In this document: positions 61,251 to 64,000 of the stretch, in pieces
Position numbering within the stretch: position 1 is the stretch's first letter
Layout of the letters: the number at the start of each line of letters is the position of its first letter
Assembly (NCBI RefSeq): GCF_007858285.1
Contig: NZ_VFIL01000008.1
Coordinates: 124,001 to 188,000, forward strand
Source: Pseudomonas brenneri
GTDB lineage: Bacteria; Pseudomonadota; Gammaproteobacteria; Pseudomonadales; Pseudomonadaceae
Length of the DNA stretch: 64,000 bases
Reading direction: 5' to 3'
Notes under the pieces: generated by a model
What the model saw: the letters and a program-made list of their open reading frames with translations, nothing else
Told to the model about the DNA's origin: nothing
The model's database searches: none
Position numbers and translations under genes: made by a program

Positions 61251-62786
61251 TCAGGCGCTGCGGTTGGTAAAGCAGTGCAGGGCTTTTTCGATGCACTGGG
61301 CGGTTTTGCCGAAGGCCTGGACGGTGGTTTCGGAGAACGGCCCGCCGCCCTGGTCGGCAATCATCAGCATCACCACCCGGCCGTTACAGCTCAGGGAGCG
61401 CAACAGCAGGTGCTCGCCAACGAACAGGCGGCGCAATGAGGCAGGCAGCAGTGCTGCGAATTGCGCGTGATTGTCCGGGGTCAGGCGCACCTGCGCAGAC
61501 TTTTCCAGCAAGCGTTGCAGCAGCGTGCTTTGTGCGGCCTCAAGGGTCAGGTTGGCGGCGTCCTTGGGCAGGCCATCGACCTGATGCACGCGCAACGTGG
61601 CCAGGGCCTTGTCGGCCATCAGCAGCATGACGCGCTGCATGCCGCTGGCCGCCAGGGCTTCCTTGGCGCAGGTGGTCAAGTGCATGGCGTTGGCGAAGCG
61701 GCTCGGCTCCACCAGTAATTCGCTGCAGCGCTTGCGCCAGATCGCCAGGGCTTCGGCCGTGGGTGGCGGTGCTGGCAGCAGGCCGCGATGGACCCGTTGC
61801 ACATGCCACGGCCAGATCAGCGCCAGCGCCGGATGCCAGAGACTGGCGCTCAAGGTGTGTCGGGCGCTGATCACGGCCTGTTGGTGCACCTGTTGCTGAA
61901 CGTCGGCCAGCGGTTGTTGCAGGTACAGCGCGGTGAGGTATTGCCAGCGCTGGGTGTGCGGGCAGGTCCAGGATTCCTGCGCCGCCAGCGCCATGCCATT
62001 GGCTAGCAGCACAGTGTTGGCGGGCTGGTTCAACCAGCGCCGTAGCGCCGGGTCGGCATCGAGTTTTTGCTGCTGGCTCAACGGCGCTTCATCGCGGGCG
62101 ATATGCAGGGCCTTGACCAGCAAACGTTGTTCCTTGAGCAGTAACTGGTAGCCCTGGGAGACCCAGATCGGCAGGCGCCAGGCTTCGGTCAAGCCCAGGC
62201 ACAACTCCAGCAGGCGCACGCCAAACAATTCCTGCTCGACCTTGTGCGCCGATTGGCCCTTGTGGATCACCCGCAGTTCCCACTCTTCCAGGAGCTTGGG
62301 GTAGGCAACGGCCATCGGCCACAACGGCGAGAGAAACAGCAGGCTGCCCCAGTGAATATCCTGCCACAGGCGCGCCAGCCGGCTGGCGAACAGGCCGCTG
62401 GCTTGTTGCGAGGCATGCTGGCTGACCAGCTGCAGTTGGCGCAGGGCCACGGGGATTTCATTGAGCGGGACTGACGGCAGGCGGGCGAGCAGTTCTTCAG
62501 TGCGCTTCAAACCCAGGCGGTTGATCGCCACTTCAAGGTTTTCTGCGGGCTCTGCCAGGCTGCCGTGGGCCTGGTTGTTGGCCTCGCGCATGACGCTCAG
62601 GACCAGCGCCGGGCTGTCTTGCATCAGCTCTGCAATATCTCGCAACGAACGGCGACTGTCGCCGATGGCCTTGCACACGGCAACGTGGCTCGCTTGCGGG
62701 ACGGGCAGGTGAACCTCGTCCAGACGCTTGATCCAGCCAGCCAGGGAGTTGGGTTTTGCAGTTGGGACTGTCGTTTCATTTGCCAT
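61251..62786 (-). CDS. HDOD-domain protein
   Basis: The ATG at 62786 (MANETTVPTAKPNSLAGWIK) gives 511 residues. The N-terminal half (about 15-200) is an HDOD domain, with LRDIAELMQDSPALVLSVMR and AINRLGLKRTEELL, a family thought to act in signal transduction without HD phosphohydrolase activity. The C-terminal half is helical, with a possible GAF-like end (VMLMIADQGGGPFSE). It lies upstream of rhdA-psd and is divergent from motA. It matches PA4955. The precise role is unknown. Confidence 0.82.
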   Translation of the reverse strand: MANETTVPTAKPNSLAGWIKRLDEVHLPVPQASHVAVCKAIGDSRRSLRDIAELMQDSPALVLSVMREANNQAHGSLAEPAENLEVAINRLGLKRTEELLARLPSVPLNEIPVALRQLQLVSQHASQQASGLFASRLARLWQDIHWGSLLFLSPLWPMAVAYPKLLEEWELRVIHKGQSAHKVEQELFGVRLLELCLGLTEAWRLPIWVSQGYQLLLKEQRLLVKALHIARDEAPLSQQQKLDADPALRRWLNQPANTVLLANGMALAAQESWTCPHTQRWQYLTALYLQQPLADVQQQVHQQAVISARHTLSASLWHPALALIWPWHVQRVHRGLLPAPPPTAEALAIWRKRCSELLVEPSRFANAMHLTTCAKEALAASGMQRVMLLMADKALATLRVHQVDGLPKDAANLTLEAAQSTLLQRLLEKSAQVRLTPDNHAQFAALLPASLRRLFVGEHLLLRSLSCNGRVVMLMIADQGGGPFSETTVQAFGKTAQCIEKALHCFTNRSA

Positions 62787-62858
62787 GATTGGGGCGCGAT
62801 CATCACTTGCGGTCAACACGCCCGGAGTGGGCCGAACTGGCTTTTCGCCTTAACGGGC

Positions 62859-62885
62859 TATAGTCTGGCGCAGATTTGCCGATAA
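62859..62885 (+). promoter_or_regulatory. FliA (sigma-28) promoter of motAB
   Basis: TATAGTCT (62859-62866), an 11-bp spacer and a perfect GCCGATAA (62878-62885) match the flagellar sigma-28 consensus TAAAGTTT-N11-GCCGATAA in 14 of 16 positions. The motA ATG follows 67 bases downstream. Confidence 0.85.
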
Positions 62886-62952
62886 GTAGAAGAAGAGTTT
62901 TTAGATCTTCCGAATATGTCCATGAACCCGACGGCGCAAGTACTCATCCCCT

Positions 62953-63804
62953 ATGGCTAAAATTATCGGCATCATCGTCGTCATCGCAAGCGTGCTCGGC
63001 GGATATGTTCTGTCCCACGGTAAAATTGCTGCGCTGATCCAGCCCTTCGAAGTGCTGATCATCGGCGGTGCGGCGTTTGGCGCTTTCCTGCAGGCTAACC
63101 CAAGCTATATGACCATGCACGTGATCAAGAAATCGCTGGGCATGTTCGGCTCACGTTTCTCCCACACCTTTTATCTGGAGGTGTTGGGCCTGGTCTACGA
63201 GATCCTCAACAAGAGCCGCCGCGAAGGCATGATGGCCATCGAGGCTGATATCGAGGACGCTGCGGCGAGCCCGATCTTCGCCAAGTACCCGGCCGTGCTC
63301 AAGGACGACCGCATGACGGCGTACGTCTGTGACTACCTGCGCATCATGTCCTCCGGCAACATGGCCCCGCACGAGCTCGAAGGCTTGTTCGACATGGAGC
63401 TGTTCAGTCTCAAGGAAGAGCTCGAACACCCCTCCCACGCGGTGACCGGTATCGCCGACGGCATGCCTGGCTTCGGTATCGTCGCGGCGGTACTCGGCAT
63501 CGTAGTGACCATGGCATCCCTGGGCGAAGGCGACCAGGCTGCGATCGGCATGCACGTTGGTGCGGCGTTGGTGGGCACCTTCTTCGGTATTCTCGCCGCA
63601 TACGGTTTCTTTGGCCCGTTGGCCACCTCCCTGGCCCACGATGCCAAGGAAGAGTTGAACATCTACGAAGCGATCAAGGCGTCCCTGGTGGCCTCCGCCT
63701 CGGGCATGCCGCCATCCCTGGCGGTGGAGTTCGGGCGCAAGGTGCTGTATCCGAAGCACCGTCCAAGCTTTGCCGAGCTGGAACAAGCAGTTCGCGGTCG
63801 CTAA
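62953..63804 (+). CDS. motA: Flagellar stator protein MotA
   Basis: MotA forms the pentameric ring of the proton-driven flagellar stator around MotB. The 283-residue protein has four membrane helices, a large cytoplasmic loop with the conserved charged region (about 90-120), and the Pro-bearing segment GMPGFGIVAAVLGIVVTMAS of helix 3. The ATG at 62953 begins MAKIIGIIVVIASVLGGYVL. Length is normal. motB starts four bases after its stop. Confidence 0.96.
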   Translation: MAKIIGIIVVIASVLGGYVLSHGKIAALIQPFEVLIIGGAAFGAFLQANPSYMTMHVIKKSLGMFGSRFSHTFYLEVLGLVYEILNKSRREGMMAIEADIEDAAASPIFAKYPAVLKDDRMTAYVCDYLRIMSSGNMAPHELEGLFDMELFSLKEELEHPSHAVTGIADGMPGFGIVAAVLGIVVTMASLGEGDQAAIGMHVGAALVGTFFGILAAYGFFGPLATSLAHDAKEELNIYEAIKASLVASASGMPPSLAVEFGRKVLYPKHRPSFAELEQAVRGR

Positions 63805-63807
63805 GTC

Positions 63808-64000
63808 ATGGAAAACAACCAGCCAATCATCATCAAGCGCGTCAAGCGCTTCGCTGCCGGGCACCACGGCGGCGCCTGGAAAATTGCGTTCGCCGACTTT
63901 GCGACAGCGATGATGGCGTTCTTCCTGGTGCTGTGGCTGATGTCCACTGCAACCCCGGAACAGAAAATCGCCATTGCCGGCTACTTCAAGGACCCCATCG
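63808..64000 (+). CDS. motB: Flagellar stator protein MotB, 3' truncated by window
   Basis: Only the first 64 codons are inside the window. The N-terminal basic region (MENNQPIIIKRVKRF) is followed by the single membrane helix with the proton-binding Asp in FADFATAMMAFFLVLWLMST, the invariant MotB residue. The plug and peptidoglycan-binding domains lie beyond the edge. It is co-transcribed with motA. Confidence 0.95.
   Translation, partial: MENNQPIIIKRVKRFAAGHHGGAWKIAFADFATAMMAFFLVLWLMSTATPEQKIAIAGYFKDPI

Overview
The window is a chromosomal segment of a fluorescent Pseudomonas (P. fluorescens complex). Gene order from msrA through aceF-aceE-glnE, the LPS core genes, msbA-hldE, waaA, thiC, nudF-cpdA-yqiA-parE-parC, serB, psd, rhdA and motAB follows, from memory, the P. 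aeruginosa PAO1 PA5018 to PA4953 block. The proteins are typical Pseudomonas orthologues, the coding DNA is GC-rich, and intergenic spaces carry the REP/REPIN repeats of the P. fluorescens group. No tRNA, rRNA, CRISPR array, prophage or transposase gene was seen.

Left part (1-12.6 kb): rlmJ (23S rRNA methylation), msrA (oxidised methionine repair), dipA (c-di-GMP phosphodiesterase), aceF-aceE (pyruvate dehydrogenase) and glnE (control of glutamine synthetase). The aceE promoter carries two mirror-image GntR/FadR-type operators.

LPS block (12.8-38.4 kb): waaF-waaC-waaG-waaP and three further kinase-fold genes form a translationally coupled run that builds and phosphorylates the inner core. 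It is interrupted by an AT-rich orphan gene, a PqqU/YncD-like TonB receptor and a YceK-like lipoprotein, then resumes with a carbamoyltransferase, a GT2 glycosyltransferase, a GT-C-like membrane protein and another kinase-fold gene. msbA, hldE, a sugar epimerase and, further on, waaA (Kdo transferase) complete the set. Between hldE and waaA lie a degenerate-Nudix protein, an aldo/keto reductase, an FAD oxidoreductase, an SMR pump and a LysR regulator.

Middle part (38.4-49.1 kb): tolC; thiC under a TPP riboswitch; a remnant of the HMP transporter gene cytX with a large in-frame internal deletion; a DUF3298 lipoprotein; nudF; a DUF1249 gene; cpdA. An apparent accessory insertion (AstE/AspA-like deacylase, MFS symporter, LysR regulator) separates cpdA from yqiA.

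Right part (49.1-64 kb): yqiA, parE, a phytase-esterase-like secreted protein, a retropepsin-like protease, parC, a PqiC-like lipoprotein, a two-TM protein with a degenerate class III cyclase-like domain, serB, psd, rhdA, an HDOD protein, and motA-motB behind a FliA-type promoter. motB runs off the right edge.

Nothing here is clearly a new defence or biosynthetic system. The most notable items are the kinase-fold array in the LPS locus, the aceE operator pair, a possible switching helix in the thiC leader, the cytX remnant, three co-mobilised 100-bp REPINs, and the AT-rich orphan gene.
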